A DNA stretch of 64,000 nt from Paraburkholderia bryophila (GCF_013409255.1 NZ_JACCAS010000001.1:3162001-3226000), one strand, 5' to 3'; positions 50,434-59,361 are shown, counted from the first letter of the stretch. Notes: a model not told the origin generated them from the letters alone. A program made the numbers and translations.

Positions 50434-51174
50434 CTACGCCAACGGCGCCGCGCTTCGCTCGGCCGCGCCGATTTCCCCGTCCGGCACGAACACATACCCG
50501 CGTCCCCACACCGTCTGCACGTAGCGCGGCTCCGACGGATCCACTTCGATCAGCCGCCGCAAGCGCCAGATCGATACATCGAGACTGCGATTGCGATGCG
50601 CCTCGCTATTGCCGTGCAGTTTCTCCAGCAACTGCGCGCGCGTGAGCACCGTCATCGAATGCGTGACGAACACTTTGAGCATGGCGAATTCGCTCGAACG
50701 CAGCGTGATGCGCTCGCCGTCGCGACGCAATTCGCGCGCTGGGAAATTCACTTCGAAACGACCGAACCGATATGGCGCGCGCTGTTCCGGCGCGCTCGGC
50801 GCAATCGTGCCGCGTCGGCGCAGCACCGTGCGAATGCGCGCGACGAGTTCGCTTGGCTCGAAGGGCTTGCCGAGATAGTCGTCGGCGCCGAGTTCGAGGC
50901 CGATCACGCGGTCGATCGGATCGGCGCGCGCGGTCAGCAGAATCACGGGAATATCGTCGCCGGCCACGCGCAACGCGCGCAGCGCACTGATGCCGTCGAG
51001 CTCCGGCATCATGATGTCGAGCACGATCAGCGCGGGACGCTCGTCCTGCAATTTGCGCTGCAGCGCCAGGCCGTGTTCGAGCGTGGCGACCTTGAAGCCG
51101 CGCCCCTGCAGATAATTGCTGACGAGCTCGCGTACGACGGGGTCGTCGTCGACGACCAGAATGGATTGGTTCAT
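50434..51174 (-). CDS. OmpR/PhoB-family response regulator (no adjacent kinase)
   Basis: This 246-residue regulator is built like the one at 47289-48029: receiver Asp53 in VLDIMMPELD, lysine in DDYLGKPFEPSELV, and a winged helix with SIWRLRRLIEVDPSEP and YVQTVWGRGYVF. The two are plainly paralogous along the whole length. No kinase gene adjoins it. It is convergent with the FlgH gene, with 48 bases between. It may be phosphorylated by the nearby EnvZ-like kinase or by a distant one. Confidence 0.92.
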   Translation of the reverse strand: MNQSILVVDDDPVVRELVSNYLQGRGFKVATLEHGLALQRKLQDERPALIVLDIMMPELDGISALRALRVAGDDIPVILLTARADPIDRVIGLELGADDYLGKPFEPSELVARIRTVLRRRGTIAPSAPEQRAPYRFGRFEVNFPARELRRDGERITLRSSEFAMLKVFVTHSMTVLTRAQLLEKLHGNSEAHRNRSLDVSIWRLRRLIEVDPSEPRYVQTVWGRGYVFVPDGEIGAAERSAAPLA

Positions 51175-51267
51175 TCAGGCCATCTTAGTGATCGACACGG
51201 ACCGCGCAAAGTGCGTAACGCTTTCGAATCCTTTCCCGTGTAAGAGACGGCAAGCAGCGTGCTGCGG

Positions 51268-51918
51268 CTAGTTCGCCTGCGAGGTCTGAATGGTCTGCAT
51301 CGACTGGCGCGCGAAGTCGCTCTGATCGACCACCATCCGTTCGATCAGACCATTGAGCTTGGTCGACGCCGACGAAAAGCGGTCAGTGTTGAGCCCGCCG
51401 GTCTGATAGCGCGCGGTGACGAGAATGCGGCCGTTCTGGATCAGCGTCAGATCGATGATCGACAGGTACTGGATCGATTCGTCGCTGAACGAGCGGCGGC
51501 CGTAGTCGATCGCGGCGTTGTAGACGAGCCGCGCTTCGCAACCGGCGGGCGAGGTGCCCGGATTGTAGACATCCGAACGAATGCCGCGCCGGTCGAGCGC
51601 GAGTTGCAACGCCGGCACGAAATCGCCGACCGACACCGTCTGATTCACCTCGATGCAGACGTTGTGCACATCGGCCGGCCGGCCGTTGACGAAGGTGGGC
51701 GACGAGTAATTCGCCGCGATCGCGTAGCCGGCCTGAATCACCGAGCCGGTGGCATCGGCGGCCTGGATCAGTGTCCACGCGCAGCCGTTCAGGCCGGCCG
51801 CCAGCATCGCGCCGACGGCCAGCCGCGCGCACGGCCGCCGCGTGACGAGCCACGCGGTGCACGCAGCGCGTGAAGCTCGCGTGAAGATGGCGGCGCGCAT
51901 GCTCGGCATGAAGGTCAT
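51268..51918 (-). CDS. Putative lipoprotein (Sbal_3080-like, tentative)
   Basis: From ATG 51918 the product has 216 residues. A basic start leads to a hydrophobic segment and lipobox LNG-C. The mature part has VCIEVNQTVSVGDFVPALQL, RGIRSDVYN and LIQNGRILVTARYQ, a pattern I associate with the Sbal_3080 lipoprotein family; a domain search would decide. Three ATGs and an upstream TTG (51942) are possible starts, none with a strong ribosome site. It may be in one transcript with neither neighbour. Confidence 0.6.
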   Translation of the reverse strand: MTFMPSMRAAIFTRASRAACTAWLVTRRPCARLAVGAMLAAGLNGCAWTLIQAADATGSVIQAGYAIAANYSSPTFVNGRPADVHNVCIEVNQTVSVGDFVPALQLALDRRGIRSDVYNPGTSPAGCEARLVYNAAIDYGRRSFSDESIQYLSIIDLTLIQNGRILVTARYQTGGLNTDRFSSASTKLNGLIERMVVDQSDFARQSMQTIQTSQAN

Positions 51919-52036
51919 GAGACGGTGCCTGGTGGCGGTCAAAGGAGGCGGCCGTGCAGCGCGCAGCGCGGTGAATCGTGACGGCCGGCGGTGTGAGCGT
52001 TCGGGCTCGGGCTCAGATGCAGTTGCGGGTTCACGC

Positions 52037-52501
52037 TCAGCGCGTGACGCGCAGGCGCAATTCGTTCTGCCCTTGCACGTTCGCCGTGACGCTGACGCGT
52101 CGCGCCGTGGCGGTCGTCACGATGAAATGCTGACGCGTCGGCGTGTTGAGGTCATGCACGACGTTCGGGAAGCAGGCCGCAATATCGGCGCCGAATTCTT
52201 CGAGCGGATCGGTGACCACGCCGTCGGCTTGCCAATGCGCGCGCCAGTGGCAGTCGTACGCGTGCTGGCTGGCGCGGCAGTCGTCCGCGTCCGACAAGCC
52301 CGGCAGCCGAGCGGCCGGTTGCGCCTGCAACTGTTTGAAGTCGCTTGTGTCGACGATATGTCTGAGCGCCGGGCATACGTCCGCGGGTTCGTCGGTCTGG
52401 GTGGTTTGCGCGGCGTGCGCGGCACTCGTCAGCAGCAGCGCTGCGCCAACAGCCAGCGCGAGGCGGCGGGTCAAAGGATAGGAGCGGCGATCGAATGACA
52501 T
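52037..52501 (-). CDS. Exported hypothetical protein with four cysteines
   Basis: The 154-residue protein from ATG 52501 has a signal peptide (RRLALAVGAALLLTSAAHA) and a compact mature domain with four cysteines (DVCPALRH, DDCRAS, YDCHWRA, AACFPN), enough for two disulfides. No named domain is recognised. The in-frame reading from 52591 adds a Cys-rich stretch unlikely to precede a signal peptide. It lies on the same strand as the lipoprotein at 51268-51918 but with a 118-base gap. Confidence 0.65.
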   Translation of the reverse strand: MSFDRRSYPLTRRLALAVGAALLLTSAAHAAQTTQTDEPADVCPALRHIVDTSDFKQLQAQPAARLPGLSDADDCRASQHAYDCHWRAHWQADGVVTDPLEEFGADIAACFPNVVHDLNTPTRQHFIVTTATARRVSVTANVQGQNELRLRVTR

Positions 52502-52672
52502 GAGCGAAGAGTCCAGTAGCGTTGAATGACATGGCGTGCCACACGAGGTTTGGCACGCCTGGCTATCGTCGCTGGAGGAGCACGTGTTCAAAGCGCGGAA
52601 CAGCTTGTCGGCTTCGCAAATGCTTTCGAACTCTTTGCGGGTCTTTCTGGATGTTGCGGCAGTGGGTGTTGT

Positions 52673-53455
52673 TCAGCCCAACGTGAGGCCGCCGTCGACG
52701 TGAATCACCTGGCCGGTGATATGCCGTGCTTCATCGGAGAGCAGGAACGCGATCAGCGCGGCGATATCGGCGGGTTCGGCGACGTGGCCCAGCGGCGTCG
52801 CTTGCGCCGCGTGTTGCCACACCGATACGTTATCGGCACTCGGGCCGCGATCTTTACGGGTATAACCCGGCGCCACGCAATTCACGGTCACGCCATGCGG
52901 CGCAAGTTCGGCCGCCGCCGTTTTCGCTAACGACTCCAGCGCCGCTTTCGCCGCCGCCGTCGCGGCAAACGGCGCATCCGCGCGATAGCGGTGGGCGACG
53001 AACGAACTGAGCGCGACCACGCGGCCGCGCTTCGACGTTTCCAGCGCGGGCGAAGCGCGTTTGACGAGCGCCGCGAACGCCGCCGGCATGGCGGCCCAGG
53101 CGGCGCTGAACGTATCGGGATCGAGCGCGTGCAGCGTTTGCCGCTGAGCGTGGCCCGCATTGGCGACCAGTTGATCGAGTGCGCCGAAGCTGGTCAGCGT
53201 TTGATGGATCAGATGTTCCGCCGCACCACGCTCGGCAAGGTCGGCGCACAGCGTTGCGCACTGCGCGCCGCTCGAATGGCAATCTGCGGCCACTTGAGCG
53301 AGGCGTTCGCGCGACGCTTCGTCGGCGCCGCGTGCGTGCAGCATCAGGGCAGTACGCGGCGCGGCGATGCGCCGGGCCAGTGCCGCGCCGATGCCGGAGC
53401 CCGCGCCGGTGATCAGCACGACGCGATCGAAGCCGGCGGGACTCGGCACGCTCAT
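52673..53455 (-). CDS. SDR-family protein with atypical catalytic site
   Basis: From ATG 53455 the 260-residue protein has the classical SDR start VVLITGAGSGIGAALARRIA, an NAG-type segment LVANAGHAQ (99-101), and a C-terminus ITGQVIHVDGGLTLG as in FabG-like enzymes. The active-site tetrad is altered: Ser140/141 is present. The YxxxK motif is missing; the region reads PFAATAAAKAALESL, with Phe153 and Thr156 at the possible tyrosine positions and Lys160. It overlaps the upstream ABC transporter gene by four bases (ATGA). A longer frame to 53914 only overlaps that gene. Confidence 0.85.
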   Translation of the reverse strand: MSVPSPAGFDRVVLITGAGSGIGAALARRIAAPRTALMLHARGADEASRERLAQVAADCHSSGAQCATLCADLAERGAAEHLIHQTLTSFGALDQLVANAGHAQRQTLHALDPDTFSAAWAAMPAAFAALVKRASPALETSKRGRVVALSSFVAHRYRADAPFAATAAAKAALESLAKTAAAELAPHGVTVNCVAPGYTRKDRGPSADNVSVWQHAAQATPLGHVAEPADIAALIAFLLSDEARHITGQVIHVDGGLTLG

Positions 53456-55209
53456 GCCGCGACCGCTTCGCCGGAACGTTCGACGTCGAGCGTTTCGTCG
53501 TGGTACGCCGCCAGCGACTCGCGATGCGCGACGCTGACGATCGCCGCTTTCGGCAGGCGCTCGGTGAACAGACGGTAGAGCCGCGCTTCGTTTTCGGCGT
53601 CGAGCGCGCTGGTTGCTTCGTCGAGGAACAGATAGTCCGGCTTGTGCAGCAGCACGCGCGCGGCGGCGAGACGCTGCTGTTCGCCCGGCGACAGAATGCG
53701 GGTCCAGTGCCCCGATTCCGCCAGCCGGTCGACGTACTCCGACAGATGGCAGGTGGTCAGCGCTTCGCGGCATTCGTCGTCCGTATAGGTGTCGGCCGAG
53801 GACGGGTAGGCGAGCGCCGCCTTCAGCGTGCCGATCGGCATGTAGCTGACCTGCGGAATAAACATCATGCGGGCGTTCACCGGCGCGTCGATCGAGCCGT
53901 CGCCGAACGGCCACAGGCCGGCCAGCGCGCGCATCAACGTGCTCTTGCCCGAACCGGACGGACCGCGCACCAGCCAGCGCGAGCCCGGCTGGATCGCGAT
54001 ATCGCGAATGCGCGACAGCGGATTGCCGTTCGGCAGCGCGAGCTTGAGGCCTTCGGTGGAGAGCTTGTCGGCGTCGACGTAATGCAGGTTGATACCGCCA
54101 TGCTCGGTGGCCGGCGAAACCGATTCCTTAAAGTGCGGCGAATGCAGGATGCGCTTGAATTCACGCAACCGGTTCACGGTGGCGCGCCATTCGACCAGGC
54201 TGCCGTAACTGTTGATGAACCACGAGAACGAATCGCTGACGGTGCCGAACGCGCTGGAGATCTGCATCAGCACGCCGAACGTGAAGGCACCGGCGAAGTA
54301 GCGCGGCGCGGCGACCACCAGCGGAAAGATGATCGCGATCTGGCCGTAGAAGCTCAGCACGAAGGTGAGCCGCTTGGTGTACTTCATCACCTGCCACCAG
54401 TTGTCGCGGATGCGCCCAAACAGCGAGTGCGTGCTCGCCTTCTCCGTTTCCATGCCGTTGTAGAAGGCGATCTGTTCGGCGTTTTCACGCAGACGGATCA
54501 GGCCGAAACGGAAGTCCGCCTCGACTTTCTGCGCCTGGTAGTTGATCGGCACGAGCGGATGGCCGACCTTCTGGATGATCAGCGAGCCGACCACCGCATA
54601 GAGCGCCGCGGCCCAGACCATGTAGCCGGGAATCTGCACCGGCATGCCGCCGAGCGAGACGGTCAGGGCGCCGCCGATCGTCCACAGGATCGTGATGAAC
54701 GACACCAGCGTGACGACCGTGGAGAGCAGGTCGAGCGTCAGGGACAGCGTGGTGGTGGCGAACGATTGCAGGTCGTCGCTGATCCGCTGGTCGGGGTTGT
54801 CGGCGAGGCGGTCGCGTTCGATCCGGTAGAACGCGCTGTCGTGCATCCACTCGTTCAGATAGCGCGTGGTCAGCCACTGGCGCCAGCGGAAGCCGAGCAT
54901 CTGGCGCAGATACCGCCCGTACACCGCGAGGATGATGAAGGCGAACGCGAGGACCGAGAACACCATCAGCAGGTGCGGGAAATCGTGCACGTTCTTGGTC
55001 TGCAGCGCGTTGTAGAAGTCGGCGCTCCAGCGGTTCAGGCGCACGTTGATCCACACGACCAGCAGGTTCATCACGATGATCGCGATGAGCAGGCCCCAGG
55101 CGGTTTTTCGTTCTTCGGAGACCCAGTAGGGTTTGATCAGGCTCCAGGCGGAGATTTTTTCGTCCGGCGGCAGCGCGGGGCTGGCTGAGGTATTCGGTGT
55201 CATGAGCAT
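53452..55209 (-). CDS. ABC transporter with fused membrane and ATP-binding domains (YddA/SbmA-like)
   Basis: The 585-residue half-transporter has an ABC_membrane_2/SbmA-BacA-type membrane domain (about 20-350; YLNEWMHDSAFYRIERDR and NPDQRISDDLQSF are typical). The ATPase domain has Walker A GPSGSGKSTL, signature LSPGEQQRLAAAR and Walker B YLFLDEATSALD. This architecture matches E. coli YddA and related uncharacterised exporters. It should work as a homodimer. It is cotranscribed with the downstream SDR gene. Substrate is unknown; related proteins handle vitamin B12 or peptides. Confidence 0.9.
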   Translation of the reverse strand: MLMTPNTSASPALPPDEKISAWSLIKPYWVSEERKTAWGLLIAIIVMNLLVVWINVRLNRWSADFYNALQTKNVHDFPHLLMVFSVLAFAFIILAVYGRYLRQMLGFRWRQWLTTRYLNEWMHDSAFYRIERDRLADNPDQRISDDLQSFATTTLSLTLDLLSTVVTLVSFITILWTIGGALTVSLGGMPVQIPGYMVWAAALYAVVGSLIIQKVGHPLVPINYQAQKVEADFRFGLIRLRENAEQIAFYNGMETEKASTHSLFGRIRDNWWQVMKYTKRLTFVLSFYGQIAIIFPLVVAAPRYFAGAFTFGVLMQISSAFGTVSDSFSWFINSYGSLVEWRATVNRLREFKRILHSPHFKESVSPATEHGGINLHYVDADKLSTEGLKLALPNGNPLSRIRDIAIQPGSRWLVRGPSGSGKSTLMRALAGLWPFGDGSIDAPVNARMMFIPQVSYMPIGTLKAALAYPSSADTYTDDECREALTTCHLSEYVDRLAESGHWTRILSPGEQQRLAAARVLLHKPDYLFLDEATSALDAENEARLYRLFTERLPKAAIVSVAHRESLAAYHDETLDVERSGEAVAA

Positions 55210-55536
55210 CCTGATGAAGTGCTGGCCTGCATGCCCGGGCGTCGTGCTCGACGAACGCTCGTCCGGGCGAGCGTCCGATTCTGGCGCGCAGCCCTTAAGC
55301 GAAAATTAATTTGCGCCAGAAGGCTTCGCTGCCATGCTCCGACGGCGCGGGCGGCGGTTCATAAGATTCGCGTCGGACGCGCCGTGCCGTCGTGGCATGG
55401 GCTCGTTGCATTGTGCCAGAGCGCCGCGCCGGGCCGCATCGGCAACATAAAAGAAGGTGCCGGATCAAACTCCGCTCGAACACGCCGGGCGCTGGTTTGC
55501 GGGCGCTGCGGCTTTTATGGTCTAATGGCCTTCGAC
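55210..55536. other. 327-bp divergent gap before the TPP riboswitch
   Basis: This lies between the ABC transporter (minus) and the riboswitch (plus) and should contain both promoters. I find no convincing gene. CATAAAAGAAG near 55447-55457 and TTTTATGGTCTAATGG near 55513-55528 are the AT-rich spots; the latter could hold the thi promoter -10. Confidence 0.5.
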
Positions 55537-55645
55537 GAAACAGGGGTGCTTTGCCCACAGGCGCGCATGATTTTCATGCCGTAGCGGCAAGGCTGAGAGA
55601 GACCCTTTGCACCCGATCCGGGTAATACCGGCGCGGGAAGTTTCC
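55537..55645 (+). ncRNA. TPP (thiamine pyrophosphate) riboswitch
   Basis: The conserved THI-element blocks appear in order: ACAGGGGTGC (55540-55549), GGCTGAGAGAGACCC (about 55590-55605) and CCGATCCGGGTAATACCGGCGCGGGAAG (ending 55640). The latter is the pyrophosphate- and pyrimidine-sensing half. It lies about 240 bases upstream of thiO, the first thiamine gene. TPP binding is expected to lower expression. A T8 run at 55749-55756 and a small ORF follow, so the expression platform may act on termination or on translation. Confidence 0.95.
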
Positions 55646-55775
55646 GGAAGCAGCCAGTCTTCCATTCCCCGCCGGGGTGGCGTACGTCATCAGAACGTGC
55701 GTCGTGCCCGGCCGGCCTCACCCGCCGGTTTCGTCCTGGGTACGTGCGTTTTTTTTGCCGTACGGAAAGGACTCG

Positions 55776-55889
55776 ATGACCGCCTATTCTTCAGTTATGT
55801 GTTTTGCTCTTCGTCGCGCCGCTGCCGGCGCGCTGTGCTTTAGCCTGTTTCGCCCGATTGAACATCGTGAAGCGGAGCGTGCGCAATGA
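55776..55889 (+). CDS. Short leader ORF between the TPP riboswitch and thiO
   Basis: A 37-codon frame starts at ATG 55776, five bases after a strong GGAAAGG site (55764-55770), and stops at 55887-55889, overlapping the thiO start as ATGA. The product (MTAYSSVMCFALRR and then a basic, hydrophobic segment) is like no known protein. Its ribosome site is better than that of thiO (GGAG, eight bases off). A coupling or leader-peptide role is inferred, not shown. Confidence 0.45.
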   Translation: MTAYSSVMCFALRRAAAGALCFSLFRPIEHREAERAQ

Positions 55890-57016
55890 GCCGTTCCGCG
55901 CAACCCGATTTCGCTGTTCTCGGTGGCGGCCTGTGCGGCCGGCTGGTCGCGTGGCGTCTGGCGGGCCAAGGGCATCGCGTGGCGCTGTATGAGCGTGGCG
56001 ACGCCGCTGGTTCGCAAGCGGCAGCGTGGGTCGCCGCCGCGATGCTGGCGCCGCTCGCCGAAGCCGCCAGCGCCGAGTTGCTGATCACCCGCCTCGGCGC
56101 GAGTTCGCTCGATACGTGGCCGCAAGTGCTGGCCGAGTTACCCGAGCCGGTGTTCTTCCAGCGCAATGGCACGCTGGTGGTCTGGCATCATGCCGACCGC
56201 ACCGAAGCGCCGCTGTTCGAACGCCGGGTGCGCTCGAATGCACCGGCTGACTTGCTGGACGGCGGCTTCGTCACGCTGGCCGGCGCGCAGCTCGGCGCCG
56301 CCGAGCCCGCGTTGGCCGGACGCTTCAACCAGGGCTGGCTGTTGCCGCGCGAAGGTCAACTGGATAATCGCCAGGTGCTGGCCGCGCTGGCCGCGGGCCT
56401 CGCACAACGCGGTGTCGAGACGCACTGGAACACACCGGTCGACGACCATTCGCTGCCGCCCGCGCGCATCACGATCGACTGCCGCGGTCTCGGCGCGAAG
56501 CCGGTGCTGCCCACGTTGCGCGGCATTCGCGGCGAAGTCGCGCGAGTGCACGCGCCCGGTATCAAACTGACGCGTCCGGTGCGCTTGCTGCATCCGCGTT
56601 ACCCGCTGTATATCGCGCCGAAGCAGGACGATCTCTACGTGATCGGCGCCACCGAAGTCGAAGGTGAGGACATGTCGCCGGTCAGCGTGCGCTCGGCGCT
56701 CGAACTGCTGAGCGCGGCGTTTTCCGTTCACCCTGGCTTCGGCGAGGCTCGTATCCTCGAACTGAATTCGCAGTGCCGCCCGACGTTGCCGGACCACCGT
56801 CCGGCTTTGCTGTGGGATGGCGCGCAGACACTGCGCGTGAACGGCCTGTACCGGCACGGCTACATGATCGTGCCCGAAGTCGCCGACGAAGCCGTGCGCT
56901 TCGCCGCGGCGCTGCTCGACGGCCGGATCGGCGACGCCGATGCGTTCGCCGACTGGCAACGCGACGCGCGCTGGAGCGAACTGTTCCAGCTGGATTCCAC
57001 GCGGGAGCCGGCATGA
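55886..57016 (+). CDS. thiO: Glycine oxidase / FAD-dependent oxidoreductase ThiO
   Basis: ThiO oxidises glycine to the imine dehydroglycine used with ThiG and ThiS-thiocarboxylate to form the thiazole of thiamine. The 376-residue protein starts with the FAD motif AVLGGGLCGRLVAWRLAGQG. It has the glycine oxidase-like AAWVAAAMLAPLAEA and later GLYRHGYMIVPEVADE. It is the first complete gene after the riboswitch. Its stop overlaps a 17-codon ORF (57013-57066). An aerobic ThiO is the usual alternative to ThiH. Confidence 0.92.
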   Translation: MSRSAQPDFAVLGGGLCGRLVAWRLAGQGHRVALYERGDAAGSQAAAWVAAAMLAPLAEAASAELLITRLGASSLDTWPQVLAELPEPVFFQRNGTLVVWHHADRTEAPLFERRVRSNAPADLLDGGFVTLAGAQLGAAEPALAGRFNQGWLLPREGQLDNRQVLAALAAGLAQRGVETHWNTPVDDHSLPPARITIDCRGLGAKPVLPTLRGIRGEVARVHAPGIKLTRPVRLLHPRYPLYIAPKQDDLYVIGATEVEGEDMSPVSVRSALELLSAAFSVHPGFGEARILELNSQCRPTLPDHRPALLWDGAQTLRVNGLYRHGYMIVPEVADEAVRFAAALLDGRIGDADAFADWQRDARWSELFQLDSTREPA

Positions 57017-57116
57017 GCGTTGCGCGATTTGTCGTGTCCGGCCTGACGGTCCTGGACACGCCTTAACGCTGCACACTGTGTTGCTCCCGCCATCGATTGA
57101 ACCGTATTCGAACACC

Positions 57117-57314
57117 ATGAACATTCATATCAATCAGAAGCCGTTGTCGTTGCCCGAGGGCGCGACGGTCGCCGATGCGCTCGTCGCGTTCGGCGCTCGG
57201 CCGCCGTTCGCGGTCGCGCTGAACGGCGATTTCGTGGCGCGCACCCAGCATGCGGCGCGCGCGCTGCAGCCCGGCGACAAGCTCGACGTCGTGCAACCCG
57301 TGGCCGGCGGTTAA
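57117..57314 (+). CDS. thiS: Sulfur carrier protein ThiS
   Basis: ThiS is a 65-residue ubiquitin-fold protein that carries sulfur as a C-terminal thiocarboxylate. The sequence MNIHINQKPLSLPEGATVAD and the C-terminal VVQPVAGG, with the required Gly-Gly, match the family. The ATG at 57117 gives the expected length; a ribosome site is weak. It precedes thiG by 69 bases. Confidence 0.94.
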   Translation: MNIHINQKPLSLPEGATVADALVAFGARPPFAVALNGDFVARTQHAARALQPGDKLDVVQPVAGG

Positions 57315-57383
57315 GCCCGCCGCTTACACCGCGTAAAGCTACCTACCGCTACGCCTCGCCACGACCTGCCGGAGACAAGGACA

Positions 57384-58205
57384 ATGCCCATCACTTCCCC
57401 CCAAACCGCCGACGCGCTCACGCTCTACGGCGAAACCTTCGCGAGCCGCGTACTGCTCGGCACCTCGCGCTATCCGTCGCTGCAATCGCTGTCCGATTCG
57501 ATCGACGCCGCGCGCCCCGGCATGGTGACCGTCGCGCTGCGCCGGCAGATGAACGAAGGTGGCGCCGAAGCCGGTTTCTTCGATCTGCTCAAGCGCCACG
57601 GCGTGCCGTTGCTGCCGAACACGGCCGGCTGCCTGAGCGTCGGCGAGGCAGTCACGACCGCGCACATGGCGCGCGAAATTTTCGAAACCGACTGGATCAA
57701 GCTCGAACTGATCGGCGACGACTACACGCTGCAGCCCGACCCGATCGGTCTGATCGAAGCGGCCGCGCAACTCGTCAAAGACGGCTTCAAGGTGCTGCCG
57801 TACTGCACCGAAGATCTGGTGATCGGCCGCCGTCTGCTGGATGCCGGCTGTGAAGCGCTGATGCCGTGGGGCGCGCCGATCGGCACTGGCAAGGGCGTGA
57901 TCAATCCTTACGGCTTGCGGATGTTGCGCGAGCGGTTGCCGGACGTGCCGCTGATCGTCGACGCGGGGCTCGGCGTGCCGTCGCACGCGGCGCAAGTGAT
58001 GGAATGGGGTTTCGACGGCGTGTTGCTGAACACGGCCGTGTCGCAAGCCACGCATCCCGATGCGATGGCGCGGGCCTTCGCGCTGGGTGTCGAAGCGGGT
58101 CGCCAGGCTTTTCTGGCGGGGCCCATGGCCGAGCGCGAAAGCGCGCACGCCAGCACGCCGGTGGTCGGCATGCCGTTCTGGCACCAGGACGGAGGCGGCG
58201 CATGA
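57384..58205 (+). CDS. thiG: Thiazole synthase ThiG
   Basis: ThiG condenses deoxyxylulose 5-phosphate, the ThiO product and ThiS sulfur into the thiazole phosphate. The 273-residue protein has the Schiff-base lysine in [17 protein letters not shown] and the phosphate-site segments [13 protein letters not shown] and [17 protein letters not shown] 57384 follows GGAGACAAGGA. Its stop overlaps thiE by four bases. Confidence 0.95.
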   Translation: MPITSPQTADALTLYGETFASRVLLGTSRYPSLQSLSDSIDAARPGMVTVALRRQMNEGGAEAGFFDLLKRHGVPLLPNTAGCLSVGEAVTTAHMAREIFETDWIKLELIGDDYTLQPDPIGLIEAAAQLVKDGFKVLPYCTEDLVIGRRLLDAGCEALMPWGAPIGTGKGVINPYGLRMLRERLPDVPLIVDAGLGVPSHAAQVMEWGFDGVLLNTAVSQATHPDAMARAFALGVEAGRQAFLAGPMAERESAHASTPVVGMPFWHQDGGGA

Positions 58206-59305
58206 CGCAGACTTTGGCCTTGGCGGGCCGCGACCTGTTCTGGCCGCCCGCCGACGAACTGACGGAAGCCGCCGAGCGGATTCGCGCCCGCCTCGGCGAC
58301 TGGCCGCCGACCCACGCGCCGTGGCGCATCTGTCTGACCGCGCCGGACGAGCCGAACGGCGGCGACCTGATCGTGATCGCCGACGCGCAGCAGCACGGTG
58401 AGCAGGTGGCGCGCTGGCAGGTGCGGGGCGCCGGTGTGATCGAGGCCGCGCAGAACCGGGCGGTGCTTCATCTGGGCGGCGAAACTTACCGTCTGGAAGG
58501 CCATCTGTCGGAAGACTGGATCGCCGCGCTGGCCGCGTTTCTGGATTGCGGTTTCGATCCGCACGACGCGCTGGTGTTGGCGCTCGCCTGGCGTGACGGC
58601 GACGAAACCCGCGCCAACGACGCCTTTCCGTCCGATCTCAGCCATTTCCCGCGCCTCGGCGGTTTGCCGGGCGCGCCGGAGCCGGCCTTTCCGTCGTGCC
58701 CGCCGCGGCTCGGTCTGTATCCAGTGCTGCCGAGCGGGGAATGGGTCGAGCGGGTGGCCGGCTTCGGCGTGAAGACGATCCAGTTGCGCCACAAGTCGGC
58801 CGAACCCGCCGACGAGCTAAAGCGCGAGATCGCGCTGAGCGTGGCGGCCGGTCGTCGGCACGACGCCCAGGTGTTCATCAACGATCACTGGCAAGCCGCG
58901 CTCGACGCGGGCGCCTATGGCGTCCACCTCGGCCAGGAAGACGTGCACACCGCCGATCTGGCGGCGCTCGCCGCCGGCGGCATTCGCCTCGGCCTGTCCA
59001 CACACGGTTTCTACGAGATTCTGAGGGCACTGCATTTCCGCCCCAGCTACATCGCGGTGGGCGCGGTGTTCGCGACCACCACCAAGGCCATTCCGACCGC
59101 GCCGCAGGGACTCAAACGTCTGGCGCGTTATGTGCGCCTGCTCGACGGCGTCGTGCCGCTGGTGGCGATCGGCGGTATCGACCTGCAGGTGCTGCCCGAC
59201 GTGCTGGCCACCGGCGTGGGCGGCGCGGCCGTGGTGCGCGCGGTGACCGAAGCGTCTGATCCTGGCGCCGCCGTTTCTGCACTGCAACACGCGTTTACGC
59301 AATAA
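58202..59305 (+). CDS. thiE: Thiamine-phosphate synthase ThiE with long N-terminal extension
   Basis: ThiE joins the pyrimidine and thiazole moieties to thiamine phosphate. The product has 367 residues. Residues about 170-365 are the TIM-barrel ThiE domain ([58 protein letters not shown]-like VAIGGID). About 165 extra residues precede it, with no recognised catalytic motif; a stretch near 110-130 ([17 protein letters not shown]) recalls the C-terminus of ThiD-like kinases. ATG 58202 overlaps the thiG stop. Length differs from the roughly 210 residues of typical ThiE. Confidence 0.92.
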   Translation: MTQTLALAGRDLFWPPADELTEAAERIRARLGDWPPTHAPWRICLTAPDEPNGGDLIVIADAQQHGEQVARWQVRGAGVIEAAQNRAVLHLGGETYRLEGHLSEDWIAALAAFLDCGFDPHDALVLALAWRDGDETRANDAFPSDLSHFPRLGGLPGAPEPAFPSCPPRLGLYPVLPSGEWVERVAGFGVKTIQLRHKSAEPADELKREIALSVAAGRRHDAQVFINDHWQAALDAGAYGVHLGQEDVHTADLAALAAGGIRLGLSTHGFYEILRALHFRPSYIAVGAVFATTTKAIPTAPQGLKRLARYVRLLDGVVPLVAIGGIDLQVLPDVLATGVGGAAVVRAVTEASDPGAAVSALQHAFTQ

Positions 59306-59361
59306 TCGTCACGCTTGGTAAAGGGACAGGGCACCTCACGGCAACTTTTGCATGATGGCCC

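Noticed and set aside
53456..53914. N-terminal extension of the SDR frame into the ABC transporter gene
   Set aside because: The extra residues are an out-of-frame translation of the transporter ATPase region; ATG 53455 gives a normal SDR start.
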